Positions 1-11,292 are shown, counted from the first letter of the stretch. The stretch: 64,000 nucleotides of DNA from Niebla homalea (GCA_019925105.1 JAHGAU010000003.1:372001-436000); one strand, 5' to 3'. Translations and numbers: made by a program. The notes: generated from the sequence alone by a model not told the origin.

Positions 1-662
1 GATCTAGGAACGGAGCCAGAGCAATTAGAGGTGAAATTGAAGGAAGTGTTCGAGTACGCTGTCTTGTGGAAAGCTATCCTCCTGCTCGACGAGGCAGACA
101 TATTCCTTCAGGAGCGAAATGTCAACGATCTCAAACGGAATGCGCTTGTCACGATATTTCTTCGTGAGCTGGAATACTTTGATGGCATCATCTTCGTGAG
201 TATTTGGTGCTAGGCAACTCCATGGTGTTTTGAGGCTGATAAAAGCTCCAGATGACGACCAACCGGCCAGGTGATATCGATGAAGCCTTCGTGTCTCGAC
301 TCCATGTCTCATTGGAGCTCAACTCGCCTCAGAAAGAAGAACGTGCAAAGCTTTGGCGAATCTTCATCAAAGATCTCGACATGTCCGAAAAGGACCAACG
401 TGCGCTCATGGACTTTGCAACCAAACGCTTCGATGAGGACAACTTGAATGGAAGGCAGATCCGGAATACTGTACGCGTGGCCTTGGCCTTGGCCAAATTG
501 CAAGGATCAAACGTTGAACCAGCGCATTTGGAAGAAGTGGTGAAGCTAGGGCGTAAGTATGCCAGGTACAATGAGAATCTAAACAGAATGGACCCCGAAG
601 CAGCCGCGGTTCAGCTCGGTAGGCGGGCACAGACGGATGACGTGATCGAGGACGAGGAATAG
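1..662 (+). CDS. AAA ATPase, C-terminal part (5' end outside the window)
   Basis: Two exons are visible, <1-195 and 252-662, joined across a 56-nt intron (GTGAGT...CCAG). The frame is open from base 1, so the gene begins before the window. The protein shows a Walker B motif (LLLDEAD) followed by sensor 1, where the splice joins GIIF to MTTNRPGDIDEAF, and then the AAA lid region. The tail (VIEDEE) is acidic. The Walker A part lies upstream. The arrangement (an ELE-type segment before LLLDEAD, then TTNR and a GRQIRN motif) matches the large fungal cytosolic AAA proteins that carry a DUF7025-type region ahead of the ATPase core. That subfamily is inferred, and substrate and process are unknown. 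Intron removal is required because exon 1 runs into a stop at 211-213. Confidence 0.85.
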
Positions 663-1095
663 GAGAGCAATAGTAATGGGATATTTCACGATTGAGAAGG
701 GTTTAGGGGGGCTTCTTCTCAGATATAGCAAGGAAGACAGAGGGTCAAAATATCTGTCTGACACAGGGTTTGGAAGGATGATGTTTGCGAAGAACACTGT
801 GACACCAGGCTGAGGTTTCAGTACTCAGGCGTAGAGGGCATTAGATGTTGAGAGGAGTCTTCGTCAAATACAAGAGACCCGTGGACAAGAGTGTAATTTT
901 TATTGATGAACGAACTTTTAACACGGAAGACTGCATCATGAAAGGAAGAAGGAGATTATACGTCTCTCCATCAAGCATTTTTTGACACTGGCAAACCTGC
1001 CCCAATCGATTGCTATTTGCCAAGCTTTTCGATGAGAAGTTAATCCAACATCCAGCTCTTCAAGCTCTTCCTCGCACCAAACAATACAACCAGCC
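663..1095. other. Intergenic region
   Basis: This is the 3' flank of the AAA gene and the 5' flank of the MMTAG2-like gene. Only short, unconvincing reading frames are present. No repeat or RNA gene was seen. Confidence 0.6.
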
Positions 1096-2045
1096 ATGGA
1101 TTTGGTAGCTGGCGTTCGCAAAGAGGGCAGCCGGTAAGTTCCCCCCCGCCGCTTAACTTAGTCAACCTGTTGTACTGACAACTTTCCTCAGCGGCGGCCG
1201 CGCCGACTTCAAGTGGGAAGATGTCAAAGATGACGTCCATCGCGAGAACTACCTTGGTCACAGTCTCATGGCTCGTGAGTCTAGACTTACCTTCGTCCCT
1301 CGATCTTTCCCCCCACAGTTGTCCCGCCCCCGCGCTTCACTTCAGCTAACACGTCCCAGCCGTCGGCCGCTGGCAACAAAATCGCGACCTCTCCTGGTAC
1401 GCCAAATCCTCCGATCCCACGTCCGCCGCTGCAGCCACGGAGGCCCGGCGTGAAGAACTCCGCAAGGTCAAGGAAGCCGAGCAGGATGCCTTGAGCGCCG
1501 CGCTGGGGTATACACCGATGCCCAAGGCTAATGCGAATGATACACCCATTGGGAAGAGAGATGTTGAAAAGGCTTTGAAGGAGACGAATGAGGACGATGG
1601 AGAGGGTTATGTTGGAAAGGGGATTGGGTACGGGGGGTTCGATGGGGGCAAGGGGACAGTCAAGACGGAGCAGGTGGAGAGGATGGGTGGTTTTGGGATG
1701 GAGAGAGGAGAGGAGGCTGATGGGGAGAGGAGGAGAGAGAGGAGGCGGAGGAGCAGAAGTCGAGAAAGAAGACATAGAAGGAGCAGGAGTCGGGAAAGGA
1801 GTAGGGAGAGAAGGCATAGGCGGCGTGATGGGGAGAGCAAGAGCCATCGTCCAAGGCCCAGGTCGCAAGAGAGGTCGAGAGAGCGATATCATCACTACCG
1901 TGACAGGTCCAGGGGCGACGACAGGGATCATGATAGGAGGAGGAGGAACAGTGATCGCTACTACGGCCGGGACAGAAGCGTCTCTCCTTACCAACGCAGG
2001 AGAGACTACTCCAGAGATAGACATCATACTCGGTGGCGGAGATGA
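1096..2045 (+). CDS. MMTAG2-like (MMtag domain) arginine/serine-rich nuclear protein
   Basis: Three exons (1096-1133, 1192-1274, 1360-2045; introns 58 and 85 nt) give 268 aa. Joining them produces the signature of the MMtag/kinase-phosphorylation domain (human MMTAG2/C1orf35): VRKEGSRGGRADFKWEDVK, then HRENYLGHSLMAPVGRW, then DLSWYAK, in about the first 65 residues. A charged helix (RREELRKVKEAEQDAL) and a LGYTP motif follow. From about residue 140 the tail is dominated by R, S, E and D (RSRSRERR-type repeats), as in splicing-associated proteins. The biochemical role of the family is poorly known; the RS-like tail suggests a nuclear, RNA-linked location. The start is the first ATG that gives an intact domain. 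The long opposite-strand frame here is a shadow of the purine-rich RS repeats. Confidence 0.9.
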
Positions 2046-2979
2046 GAAAAGCATTGAGGATCGGAAAATCTATGCCCCCAATGTGCTACAAGTACGCCAT
2101 CACTTAACGGCCTCAACAATTCTGCGCACCCAGATCCATCTCCAAAAGCTCTTTGGAGGACCGAGTGCACGGTGGGCGCTCGCTCTCTCAACAGCTGAGA
2201 TATCCACGTCAAGCAAATGACTGCTGGTTAGGCCAACAACCATGATACCACCCACTATCCCTGCGAGGAGCTGGCGCCCATCCAGAAACAAATTGGCAGA
2301 ATCGCTCAGATATTGGCCGCTAACCTCAATCCCCGCACACCTACCCAAATAATTCAAGCTTCACCACCCTTCCACAAAGTCGCCCTGTTGCGAAAAGCCA
2401 AAGGCAACCACCATCACCACATTAATGATGGGGACAGAACGTCACGGCTTTCCCTGATCGAGCACACCTGCTACCCGCTAAAAACCCTGATGACTTCCGA
2501 GGTCGTCCCGGATCGGTCTCTAACAGCTATGGCACATTGGCACTGCCCATTGTGGGAATCCTAAACCCGACGACGTGCACCGAATCTCGGTGATGAAGCG
2601 AGGTTGTATTGAGGTTTCGAGATAGCTGGGGTATTCGTGCAACGGAATGACTGTCAATGCCAGTATTGACGTATGGAAATGCTCAGTGCAAAAGGTAGTC
2701 CATACGGTGGATCACGATTGATCCGTCCAGGACTTGTAATGTCTCCTTCGCACAACCTCGCTCGCTCGCTCACGTCAGAGGCTGTATGGCTGCAGATTGA
2801 TGACGGATCCACGAATTGGGGGAAGGACAAGAAACTAGGTAGCAAACCACATCCCTGTGAGCGTAACCGCTTCGTCATTGGTATAAAAATGCTATAGAAA
2901 GATACGCTTGCGATTGATGCTAAACCACCCGCTTCTGATATGTGTGACGCCGCCGCCGCCGTTTGCCATGAATCCCCCC
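2046..2979. other. Intergenic region between convergent genes
   Basis: This is the shared 3' flank of the MMTAG2-like gene (+) and the permease gene (-). Short frames at 2313-2564 and 2673-2897 show no recognisable domain or start context. I see nothing else. Confidence 0.55.
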
Positions 2980-4911
2980 TCAGCTCCGTCCCCACCGCTT
3001 CCAAAACTTCCATCCCTCGCCATCGTCTCCCTTGCCCTTGCGCCCACTCCCCCCCCTGACCCGCCAGAAGTACACGGGGATCCCAGCCACGACGAAAGCG
3101 ATGACGATGACCACCTGGGCCGGCTTGGCCACCAGGGAGCGACTGAGTAGGAACAGACTCACGCAGCAGAAGATGATCGGGGTCGTGATCCAGGTCTTGT
3201 AGGGCCGGTCCAGGTACGGCTCCCGCACGCGCAGGATGATCAGGCCCAGCACGGTGAGGAAGTAGAAGCCATAGGCCACGACGCCCGAGAACGTGATCAG
3301 GGTGGCGAACTCGCCGACGACGATGTACCCCACGGTGATGAGGGCGTTGGCCAGCATCGCGTTGATGGGCGTGAATCCGATGCCGGCGTTCGGATCCCCG
3401 AGGAATCGCGAGACTGTGCGACTCAGCCAGGATTTCCGTTGGAAGCGGGTGATTGGTTCGTTGTTGGAGGAGGAGGAGGAGCCGGGCATGCCGATGTGGC
3501 CGAGGATGGAGGGCAGGAAGCCTTCCTTGCCGGCAGCGTACACCAGGCGACCGCTCGTGAAAGTCTGCGCATTTAGCGCGCCGATGCACGATCCCCCCAC
3601 CACCAGGGCGAGGACAAGGGAGCCAATGGGCCCAAACACCACGGACCCAAACTTGACGGCCACCGTGTTGGAAGAGATGATGACCTCCTCTGGCAGCACA
3701 AAGATATACGCCACGCTGGCCGCGAGGTAGAAAAACATGACCATCGGCATCGCCGTGTGAATCACCCTGCTCAGATCCCTCCCCGGATCCAGAAACTCCC
3801 CGACCACATAGTTCGAATTATCCCACCCGTCATACGCCCACAGTCCCGCATACAGCGCCACCGCCCAACTGCTCGGATCCGTCGACGTGCCTTCGAACCA
3901 GCCCGTCGTCTTCCACTCCACATTCGGCTCCCCATTGAACGTGAACCCGGTCAACGCGACCACGATGCCGGTGATCGTGATCCCAAACAGCGCCACGAAC
4001 TTGAAGAACATGAACACATCCCCCATGCGGGTGCCCAGCTTCGTCGACACGCAATTCAGCGCCGTCACGCCCGCCAGGCCCAGGATCGCCACCCCCTTGT
4101 TGACCCACCACCAGCTACTGCTGCTGCTGCTGCTCCCGTTCTCGACATCATCCTCCGCGCTGCCCACCACAGTGGCGGTGACCGCGGCGGCACGGACCAT
4201 GTACTCCCCAAAGACGATGGAGATGATGGCCGCGGAACCCGGCCGCAGCACGAAGACCGCGCACCACGTGAACAGAAACCCGACCAGGTCCCCGTAGATC
4301 TTGCTCAGGTAGATCTGGCTGCCGCCGTTCAGCGGGATGGCCCCGCCGAGCTCGGCGTAGCTGGCCGCGCCCGTCCAGGCGAGCACGCCGGCGACCGCCC
4401 AGACGATGAGGGAGCCGCCGTAGGAGCCGGCATTGATGCTGACCTGTGCCGGGGAGGAGAAGATGCCGGAGCCGATGATGAGGCCGACGATGAGGGAGAG
4501 GCCGTTGAGGTAGGTGAGGGATTTGTGTTTCTCGAGGGAGGCGCCCGCGCCGGTGAGGTCGGTCGGATTGGCAGACGTGGAGCCGCCGAGCACGGTGTAG
4601 CCGGCTGCGGCGGTGGAGGAAAGCGGGAAGAGGTTCGAGGCGAAATCGAAGGCGGAGGAGACCGAGTAGGAGCGACCGTGTGGGTTGGGGCGAGAGGGAG
4701 GGGCGTTGTTGGGGGATGGGTGAAGAGGGTCATCGTTGGAGAGGGAGAGTCGGCGGGAGGAGGAGATGCCTGAGGCGGAAGAGGAGCGTGAGGAGGGGAC
4801 GGCTTCCGGGTCAGACGAGGCGAGAGAGGCGAGCTCGAGGGAGTCGCGAGCGGGAGCCAGGTTGGTGTAGGCTGCTGGTGGCATTTGAGTGATGCTATGA
4901 GGCCAAATCAC
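2980..4911 (-). CDS. LAT-type amino-acid permease (APC superfamily)
   Basis: This intronless frame encodes 643 aa (634 if translation starts at the second Met, 4884, whose MPPAAY start looks more typical). The first 130 residues are a hydrophilic, Ser-rich cytosolic tail. A 12-helix APC core follows. The first helix carries the unwound substrate-binding motif GLIIGSGIFSSPAQV, followed by AASYAELGGAIPLNGGSQ and the helix-3 motif FTWCAVFVLRPGSAAII. These are typical of LAT/high-affinity methionine permease-like (MUP1-like) fungal transporters. Expected role: proton-coupled or exchange uptake of neutral amino acids at the plasma membrane. The exact substrate cannot be read from sequence. A roughly 30-residue Ser-rich insertion (VENGSSSSSSSWW) lies in an external loop and is encoded by a trinucleotide run. 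The start lies only about 270 bp from that of the divergent CYC2-like gene, so the two may share a promoter. Confidence 0.9.
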   Translation of the reverse strand: MIWPHSITQMPPAAYTNLAPARDSLELASLASSDPEAVPSSRSSSASGISSSRRLSLSNDDPLHPSPNNAPPSRPNPHGRSYSVSSAFDFASNLFPLSSTAAAGYTVLGGSTSANPTDLTGAGASLEKHKSLTYLNGLSLIVGLIIGSGIFSSPAQVSINAGSYGGSLIVWAVAGVLAWTGAASYAELGGAIPLNGGSQIYLSKIYGDLVGFLFTWCAVFVLRPGSAAIISIVFGEYMVRAAAVTATVVGSAEDDVENGSSSSSSSWWWVNKGVAILGLAGVTALNCVSTKLGTRMGDVFMFFKFVALFGITITGIVVALTGFTFNGEPNVEWKTTGWFEGTSTDPSSWAVALYAGLWAYDGWDNSNYVVGEFLDPGRDLSRVIHTAMPMVMFFYLAASVAYIFVLPEEVIISSNTVAVKFGSVVFGPIGSLVLALVVGGSCIGALNAQTFTSGRLVYAAGKEGFLPSILGHIGMPGSSSSSNNEPITRFQRKSWLSRTVSRFLGDPNAGIGFTPINAMLANALITVGYIVVGEFATLITFSGVVAYGFYFLTVLGLIILRVREPYLDRPYKTWITTPIIFCCVSLFLLSRSLVAKPAQVVIVIAFVVAGIPVYFWRVRGGSGRKGKGDDGEGWKFWKRWGRS

Positions 4912-5179
4912 TGACTGAATACATTCTTGTAATCATTATGGGCGAGCTGCTGCTTTCCGAATATTGCAAGTGTGGGGGAAAGTAACTAATGCTGCAGTAT
5001 AACGGTTTCGCGATCTTCTCCGCAATCTCTGGTGGTTCCTGGTCGTGATTCTGTTTTTCCAAGTCTTTTTTACCGTTTTCGGCCTAGCCTCGAAAATCAA
5101 TATCGAAATGGCATCATCAACGTTCATCAGCCTTGATATTCATTGGGTCTGCGCACTTGCATTACCCGAATCCCTCTCA

Positions 5180-6568
5180 ATGCATATCAAATCATGCCAT
5201 CGCCCTGTAAAGCTCGACCAACTCCTCCTTCAATACTACCGTACACCCTGTAACCCCCCAGTCTTCCCTACCCAACTCCGGCACTATGCCCGCAGACGTC
5301 CCACCCCCTCCTTCTCCGCTGGTGGTGGCGGCGGCGGCGGCACCGAACCCTCCAAACACCACCCCTCCACAAAACAAAAATTCAACGCCGAAATCCAACG
5401 CCGCCTCTCCGCGCCCCGCTACCCGCGCCTCCGCCGCCTCTTCACCCCCGGCAAGCTGCTCCTCTACACCCTCCTGTCCTACGGCCTGTACCGGCTCTAC
5501 AACTGGCAGACCAATCCGCGGCGCTCGCTCATCCTCAACCCGCGCTTCTTCACCCCCTTCATCCTGGAAAGCAAGGACCAGGTCAGCCCGAGCAGCGCGG
5601 TGCTCAACCTGCTGAGCCTGCCGCGCGGGCAGAATGTCGGGAATGTGGAGGAGGCGTGGAGGCAGGGGCTGTGGAGCGTGCAGGTGATGCAGCCGGATCT
5701 GCAGATTGCGAGGAGTTATACGCCCGTACCGCCGCCGCCGCCACAACTGCCAAAGTCGTCGAAGGATGCGGAGGGTGGTGGTGGTGGCGGGGGGAGTGGG
5801 GTAAGCGCAAGCGGGGAAAATGGCGGGATGATGCCTGCGGAGATGGTGAGGTTGTTCGTGCGGGAGGAGGTGAATGGGGAGGTCTCCGGGTTCTTGCACC
5901 GGATCCCATTGGGGACGGTGGTGCATCTGAAGGGACCGCGCGTCGAGCTGGAGATCCCCGAGGATGTAGGGGAGGTGCTGTTCTTGGCCGGGGGGACGGG
6001 GATCACACCGGCATTGCAGTTGGCGTACTGCCTTTTCACCGCGAGGGCCCTGGAGAAGGAGAAGGTGCCGAGGATGAAGATTCTGTGGGCGAATCGCCGG
6101 AGGGAGGATTCCAGGAGCGGGTTGGAGGATGAGAGTGTGACGGCGTTGAGGGGGAGCCTGTGGCAGAAGGCGAGTGCGGCCGTCACTGGCCACTCGGCAA
6201 TGGTTGGGAGGCCTCAGGGGGAGACTGCGTCGAGGAAGCCGGTCAAGCAGACGCGGCTCGTTGACGAGATTGAGAATGTGGTGGCCCACTCGGATGGGAG
6301 AGTCAGTGTCGACTATTACGTAGACGAGGAAGGGTCTTACATAACCGAAGAGCTTTTGAGGTCGCATCTGAGCAGCAAGGCCTCGGATCAGACTACGTCT
6401 GGAGCTGCAGAAGGACGAAAGAAACTACTCCTGGTTTCTGGACCAGAAGGCTTCATTGGTCACTATGCAGGTCCTAAGGAGTGGGAAGGAGGCAAAGAGC
6501 GGCCAGGGCCTTTGGGGGGCCTGCTCAAGAAGATCAATCCCAAGGGCTGGGACATCTGGACGTTATAA
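5180..6568 (+). CDS. CYC2-like mitochondrial FAD-binding reductase
   Basis: This single exon encodes 462 aa from the ATG at 5180; the same frame is open back to 5045 with an alternative ATG at 5108. The chosen start gives an N-terminus rich in Arg and lacking acid (LRHYARRRP), as in a mitochondrial presequence. A single membrane segment follows (about 100-115, KLLLYTLLSYGLYRLY). The rest is a ferredoxin-reductase/cytochrome-b5-reductase fold: a flavin-domain core with RSYTP, then VRLFVREEVNGEVSGFLHRI and the nucleotide-binding GGTGITPALQL. The C-terminal LLLVSGPEGFIGHYAGPK also fits. This is the layout of yeast Cyc2, an inner-membrane flavoprotein facing the intermembrane space that assists haem attachment to cytochrome c. 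A Pro/Gly-rich insertion lies inside the flavin domain. Family membership is well supported; the Cyc2 role is by analogy. Confidence 0.8.
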   Translation: MHIKSCHRPVKLDQLLLQYYRTPCNPPVFPTQLRHYARRRPTPSFSAGGGGGGGTEPSKHHPSTKQKFNAEIQRRLSAPRYPRLRRLFTPGKLLLYTLLSYGLYRLYNWQTNPRRSLILNPRFFTPFILESKDQVSPSSAVLNLLSLPRGQNVGNVEEAWRQGLWSVQVMQPDLQIARSYTPVPPPPPQLPKSSKDAEGGGGGGGSGVSASGENGGMMPAEMVRLFVREEVNGEVSGFLHRIPLGTVVHLKGPRVELEIPEDVGEVLFLAGGTGITPALQLAYCLFTARALEKEKVPRMKILWANRRREDSRSGLEDESVTALRGSLWQKASAAVTGHSAMVGRPQGETASRKPVKQTRLVDEIENVVAHSDGRVSVDYYVDEEGSYITEELLRSHLSSKASDQTTSGAAEGRKKLLLVSGPEGFIGHYAGPKEWEGGKERPGPLGGLLKKINPKGWDIWTL

Positions 6569-6733
6569 CTGTATATATTTACACGGTCTATCTATAAACC
6601 ATAAGTTATTAAGAGAATTATCTTCAGGATGGATTGTCGGTGATTTTCCAGTATCATCCAACTTCGTTTCGAAGCCGTGACATCTGAATGGTTTGCTGGT
6701 AATACACGGGAGCGAAAGTGTCTCCAAGTATCC

Positions 6734-7964
6734 TCATGCTTCCACTTTTTGCCTCTTCGTGATCGATGGTAGGCTATCATGCAAGCCTCTGCACAAGTCA
6801 TCTATAATCCTGCCGCCACGAATGGTCTCTTCAACTATACCCTGTACATGCTTGGGCTCCACCCTACCATACCACACCCCTTTCCTGGCAAGCGGAGAGA
6901 TCTCGCCTGTCTTGGTCCTCCAATTCGGTGGGAGATATACAATCACGTTACCCGCCCACTTGTGACCACCAACATGGCTTACACCGGTCACAATAGTCTG
7001 TAAAGGTTTTCGCACATCATTGGGTTCCATCTCTTGGTTTGGTGGTAAGTGAGAGTTCTGATCCATCGCCAGCTGATGTTGAAAACTTTCTGGTAGTGTG
7101 TATGTCATGAAATCCTTGATAAGCTGACGGCCCATGATACCGCACCGCCGATCCCGGGAATTGTGTGTACACACGAGGATGACGGGCACATCGTTCACAG
7201 ACAGCCAGATTTTCGTGTTCTCTTCTCCTTCTGCACCCTCTGGCAACTTTTCTTGCCCTTGCGCAAGCCTCCTCTGTCTCCTGAGACGTTCGCTCTGAAG
7301 CGTGGTCATCAGGAATTTCTCACAGAAAGCCTCGTGATCCTCTGGATCGTTCCAGATACCCGACACGCGTACGTTCTGAGGGAAAATCATCACTTCATTC
7401 ATGTGCGGAATGACTGTTGTGGGCTTCAGGTCAGAATTGGTGATCAAAATCTTCCTCTCGGGCTACTTTTCAAATCGCAGTGATTAGCTAAATCACCCTG
7501 GAAAGGAGTGTTGGGGATGATTGAAGCGTTGTGTGGTCACGGACATGATAGTATTTCCCCTTGACACCAAGAAGCTCCTTGAGCGACTTGGCCAGATTAG
7601 CTCGCGGGTGCTCCTCGGTCGATGGTAAAACGCTCGAAGCTTCCTCCTCAATGCGGCTTTGCCAGTCACGTCGTCCCGTCATGATGATGACGTGTCGACT
7701 GTACTCCGGCATAGCCATGGGACCCTCGCGCTCGATGTCTAGCCCGACAGGTGTCGGACTGCAGTAACATGTTGATGGCGGACATGTGGGGATGGTGGGA
7801 TAGTAATGAGAGGATCGCTTAGGAACACTTGGAGTCTTTGCCGTTTGGAAGAATGGGGAATATTTGAGTGTTCCTTCGGTGCTTTGATAGCGCTGATGAG
7901 GCAGGGGAAGGTATAGTGGGCGACAGGGGGGGTAGGCAAGCAATAGACGTCTCCGCGCTATCAT
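6734..7964 (-). CDS. AIM32: AIM32-like mitochondrial thioredoxin-like [2Fe-2S] protein
   Basis: Two exons (7964-7545 and 7462-6734, 82-nt intron with a GCTAATC branch site and GTCCGT donor) give 382 aa. The frame extends to a further ATG at 8114, but the ATG at 7964 starts a good presequence (MIARRRLLLAYPPCRPLYL...RYQS). The sucrase/ferredoxin-like (Suc_Fer) domain shows the paired Cys motif PPSTCYCSP near residue 75. Further on come CTHNSRDRRCGIMG and SHVGGHKWAGNVIVYLP, the conserved Cys and HxxxH-type ligands of Aim32. Yeast Aim32 is a mitochondrial matrix/intermembrane-space thioredoxin-like ferredoxin linked to redox quality control. The gene converges on the CYC2-like gene with only 165 bp between stop codons, so their 3' UTRs may overlap. 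Confidence 0.85.
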
Positions 7965-8341
7965 GCTCTCCAGACAAGATGGCCATCGGGTGGATCTAGC
8001 TAAGCAAGGTGAGACTGAAGTCGATAAATTGTAAAAGTGAGGATGATGCTCGGAACTAGCCTCGGCCGAGAGTCTTCGGCTCGGACTTGAGCGGCTCTTC
8101 AGACTAGTCATCATTTTCTCCTAGCATAATGGGAGATGTTTCGTCGCTTGTCGAAACTACCAAATTATCATTCTACTTGGAGCAAGACCCATATTAACTT
8201 TATAGACCGCGTCCGCATGCTCATGGGAAATTGAACAAGGGGGAATAATGATTAAATGTGTCCGAGAATGAACCCTCGTCAAATCGTAGCAAACATCCAA
8301 CGCTGCTTTCAGGGCCATCGTTGTCTTCCATGTTGGTCGAT

Positions 8342-10193
8342 TTAAAAGTCGCTATCATCAAAGATTCCTTTCCCATCCCTAAAGACCTCCTCTTGCATTT
8401 CTTCGTTGCAAAGGCCATTCCAACCAATCCACTCATTTCTCCCGTCCTCTCCAATCTTATCAGTCCTCACAGCAAAACCCTTGGCTTCTCGACCGCGCAG
8501 TGTAGTCGCGTCCCACCAAGCCTTGCCTTTGCGCCTGACTCGGTTGCCGAACATGCCCACGGTGTCAACGTATTCAGTCGCAAAAGGGTATATCTCGCTC
8601 CCCACCTTCTGAGTCAAGCGGGCAGCGAGGAGTTCTCGGGCTTGCGGTTGATACCACGTCATATTCCACATGGTCTCTCGATTGCTCTTGAGGCCGTCCC
8701 GGTGAGCGTTATGATGGACGAGTGCCGGTGTGACGCCCGTCCAGAGGTTGGAGAAGAGCGGCACGTCCTCCCATGTCTTTTCGCTATTGCTGGAGAGTTT
8801 AGCAAGGGGCTGCTGGGAAGAGTGATCGATGATGTCTTGTTGGATGCAGTCGCTTGCTGGGTGCGACACGTTCTTCTCGGTCCATGAACGCTCAAGCGCT
8901 TCACGGTCGCTGTACACAACCCAGTCGAGGTCGAAATCGGCAAATACGGTGGGCTGCCCCAGTGCGCTCTCGTAATCGAGACCGATTGCGAATTCGTAGC
9001 TGACGCCTTCTTGGAGGTCGGGCTTGCGATGGGTCGGATGATTGTCTAGTATGCTGCTGTGCCTGACAGGCGCTTTATCGGAGTCGGTGCCACGTGTGAA
9101 AAGTGGAGAATTGCTCATCCCTCTTGATTTGAGTTTTGCATCTTCAAATTCGGGTTGATTTTGCTCCTTGAGAAGAGACCTTTGATATTCTTGAAGGCCA
9201 AAGATTTTGGCAAAAATGGCCTGGTCGCTGCCCCAGGATAGATCTTCCTTCCACAGGTCCAGCGATCTTGCAAACATTGCACGCATCTCTCCCGCTGGAC
9301 CCATTGCAATGCCGGAGTTTAGATAGCGCTGACGATGGCGCGCAAACGTGTATTTGTCGTCCGCATCTGACATGTCGATGTCCGTGTCGCTCCCGTACAG
9401 GTCTGCTGGCAGGGGCGAACGGGGCACGGCATAGCACCACGGGTCACCGCTGTCACCAGGCCAACACTTCTTTTGGGAGCTAAAGACTATGCTCTGCTTT
9501 ATGCCATGATCATCCACGACTTGTGCCCCAAGATCATTTTTGATCCTCAGATTCGCCTTGCGGTTGATCGCATTGTATCTGGCGAGCAATACATGAGGGT
9601 CTAATTGAAACCAAATGTCGTACCCATCCACCAATAGAACCATGTCATTCTTCTGATTGGCATCCAGCCGGCTGAGGTAGTCGTGAACGCCCCGTAATTT
9701 GGCGATATGAGACCCGCCAAAGACGAGGCTCTCGTCGTCAAAGTTCTGATCCCAATTGATGAGCGTCGAAGTCGGGAAGCCCGACAGGGTTGAGCTTAGT
9801 ATGTTTTTGCAAAGATTTACGTCAGGCTTGCTGGCAGGCACCAGTAGGTGGAAGGACGCTGGTCTCGAGTCTTCTGGATCAGGTATGCCACTTGATTTGC
9901 CGGGGATTAAGCCATGAGACTGGAAGTTGGGATCTCAGCACACGACCGGCAATACTGTAAAATCGGAGCACAGCGAATGGTGCAGAAAACTTGCCAGAAC
10001 TTACAGTGAGGAGGTAGAGGCAGACCAGGAAGACAGCGAAGGCACCGAGAATGCCTCGACGTGATCGCCCAGACTGCAAGGCCTTATGCGACCATTGTAG
10101 CCACATTCGCAGGCGTGAGGGATGGTTTGAACCATCATCAGACCGATCAGGAGATCTATGATATTCTTTTTGAGCCACAAAAGGAGAAGCCAT
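8342..10193 (-). CDS. Type II membrane glycosyltransferase-like protein
   Basis: Two exons (10193-10005 and 9919-8342, 85-nt intron with GTAAGT donor) give 588 aa. Exon 1 encodes a short cytosolic tail and one membrane anchor (GILGAFAVFLVCLYLLT, about residues 47-63), giving a Golgi-type type II topology. The lumenal part contains NDMVLLVDGYDIWFQL, which resembles the metal/sugar-nucleotide site of PLOD- and GT25-like enzymes (D-x-D-like), then CWPGDSGDPWCYAVPRSP and RYLNSGIAMGPAGEM. The YLNSG element is typical of glycosyltransferases that read out a surface-facing acceptor. Such fungal proteins are usually annotated as hypothetical. Donor and acceptor sugars are unknown. The splice is needed to attach the anchor to the catalytic part; exon 1 otherwise reads into an intronic stop. 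Confidence 0.8.
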
Positions 10194-11030
10194 ACATGTT
10201 AGAGAAACAATGAAGTACTAAGACGATCGCGCATGCTTGCAAGTGAGATGGCAAAACCAAAAACAGCCGGTTCAAAAGCGACCAAGTTCAGGAGCAGAGG
10301 AACTAGGCAAGAGGACTGAATGCAGAGCTAGCGAAGCTGGATCGACCTATATATTAATATTGGAAAGTATATGTATGCAGGAACTCGCGGATAGTGATAT
10401 CTAAATGGATGGTGGAGCTCGGCTGCACAAGAAATCAAGAACCATGCAGTCATACTCCGTACGCGTACTCCGTGTCTCCGTAAGCCTAGGCCAGTGCCAA
10501 TGATCAAGGGTCCAAAAGCGAGAGCCTTGATTCCTCTCTCTCGTTGGTACTTTGCAGATATGTCTGGGCTCACGATCAATGATATTCATTATCATTGCTG
10601 TTGCTGGATTTGCGGAAAGTTTGGCGGCACATTCTGACCTCTTACCTCCTCTTCCTCTCGACGATGGACGGCAACAGCCAGGCACGCGCACGCTCTCGAG
10701 TAGGCTTTGACATCAAGCGCCGCCATAGCCACGAGGAAGAAGGACCGATCAAATGAGACCCCGGAAAAGCGGAAGCCTTGCGGGGGTTCGGATTGGGAGG
10801 AAGAAACCCGTGCCAAGCGCCAAGCCTCGCGCGATAATCAATATTAAATGGCGCTCAACCCGATTGCCGAAGGATTGCTGTTCCCCAACTTGCAAACCTG
10901 CATCTGAACACCGGATTGGGCAGATACTTGGCGGACAACGCGCCCTGGAACTGTCGGCAGCTGGAAGCACTCTCATCTTACTAGGTCAGATCCACGGACC
11001 AGAAGCAATGACCACGTGCCCATTCTTTAA
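10194..11030. other. Intergenic region
   Basis: This is the 5' flank of the glycosyltransferase-like gene, A/T-rich around 10345-10375. Short frames on both strands show no recognisable domain. The left copy of the MITE target duplication is at 11023-11030. Confidence 0.5.
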
Positions 11031-11292
11031 GGGTCTGGCTACACGTACACCCTTTTTGTCTGCATATACACCGTCACTTTGTCTGCATATACACCGTCGA
11101 TTTGTCTGCATGTACATCCTAATAGAGTATAGTGGACGATTTTATGCGCGGATATCGAGACATACCGGCCGAACTTCTCAGTACAGTGGGAGAAGTTTTT
11201 GGTAAAGTCCAAACAACGCGTCTTCATACATACCACATACATTGCCTACTACTGTACATGCAGACAAAAAGGGTGTACGTGTAGCCGGACCC
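11031..11292. mobile_element. 262-bp MITE (hAT-like, non-autonomous)
   Basis: The element begins GGGTCTGGCTACACGTACAC and its other end, read on the reverse strand, begins GGGTCCGGCTACACGTACAC. The terminal inverted repeats match at 34 of the first 35 positions and continue to about 40 bp with two further changes. The 8-bp sequence TTCTTTAA is present immediately outside both ends (11023-11030 and 11293-11300), as expected for a target-site duplication. An 8-bp duplication fits the hAT superfamily. Inside the left end, a subterminal motif TTTGTCTGCATATACACCGTC occurs in about three tandem copies, a common transposase-binding layout. There is no coding capacity. The near-identity of the ends and intact duplication suggest recent insertion. 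Confidence 0.85.

Noticed and set aside
1287..2054. 255-codon - strand frame opposite the MMTAG2-like gene
   Set aside because: Shadow of purine-rich RS-coding sequence; low-complexity L/S/P product.
3757..4773. 338-codon + strand frame across the permease gene
   Set aside because: Antisense shadow of a GC-rich conserved gene; the product has no domain and is low-complexity R/H/D/G.
5192..6367. 391-codon - strand frame opposite the CYC2-like gene
   Set aside because: Product is R/P/H-rich without any motif; the + strand carries clear flavin and NAD(P) motifs.
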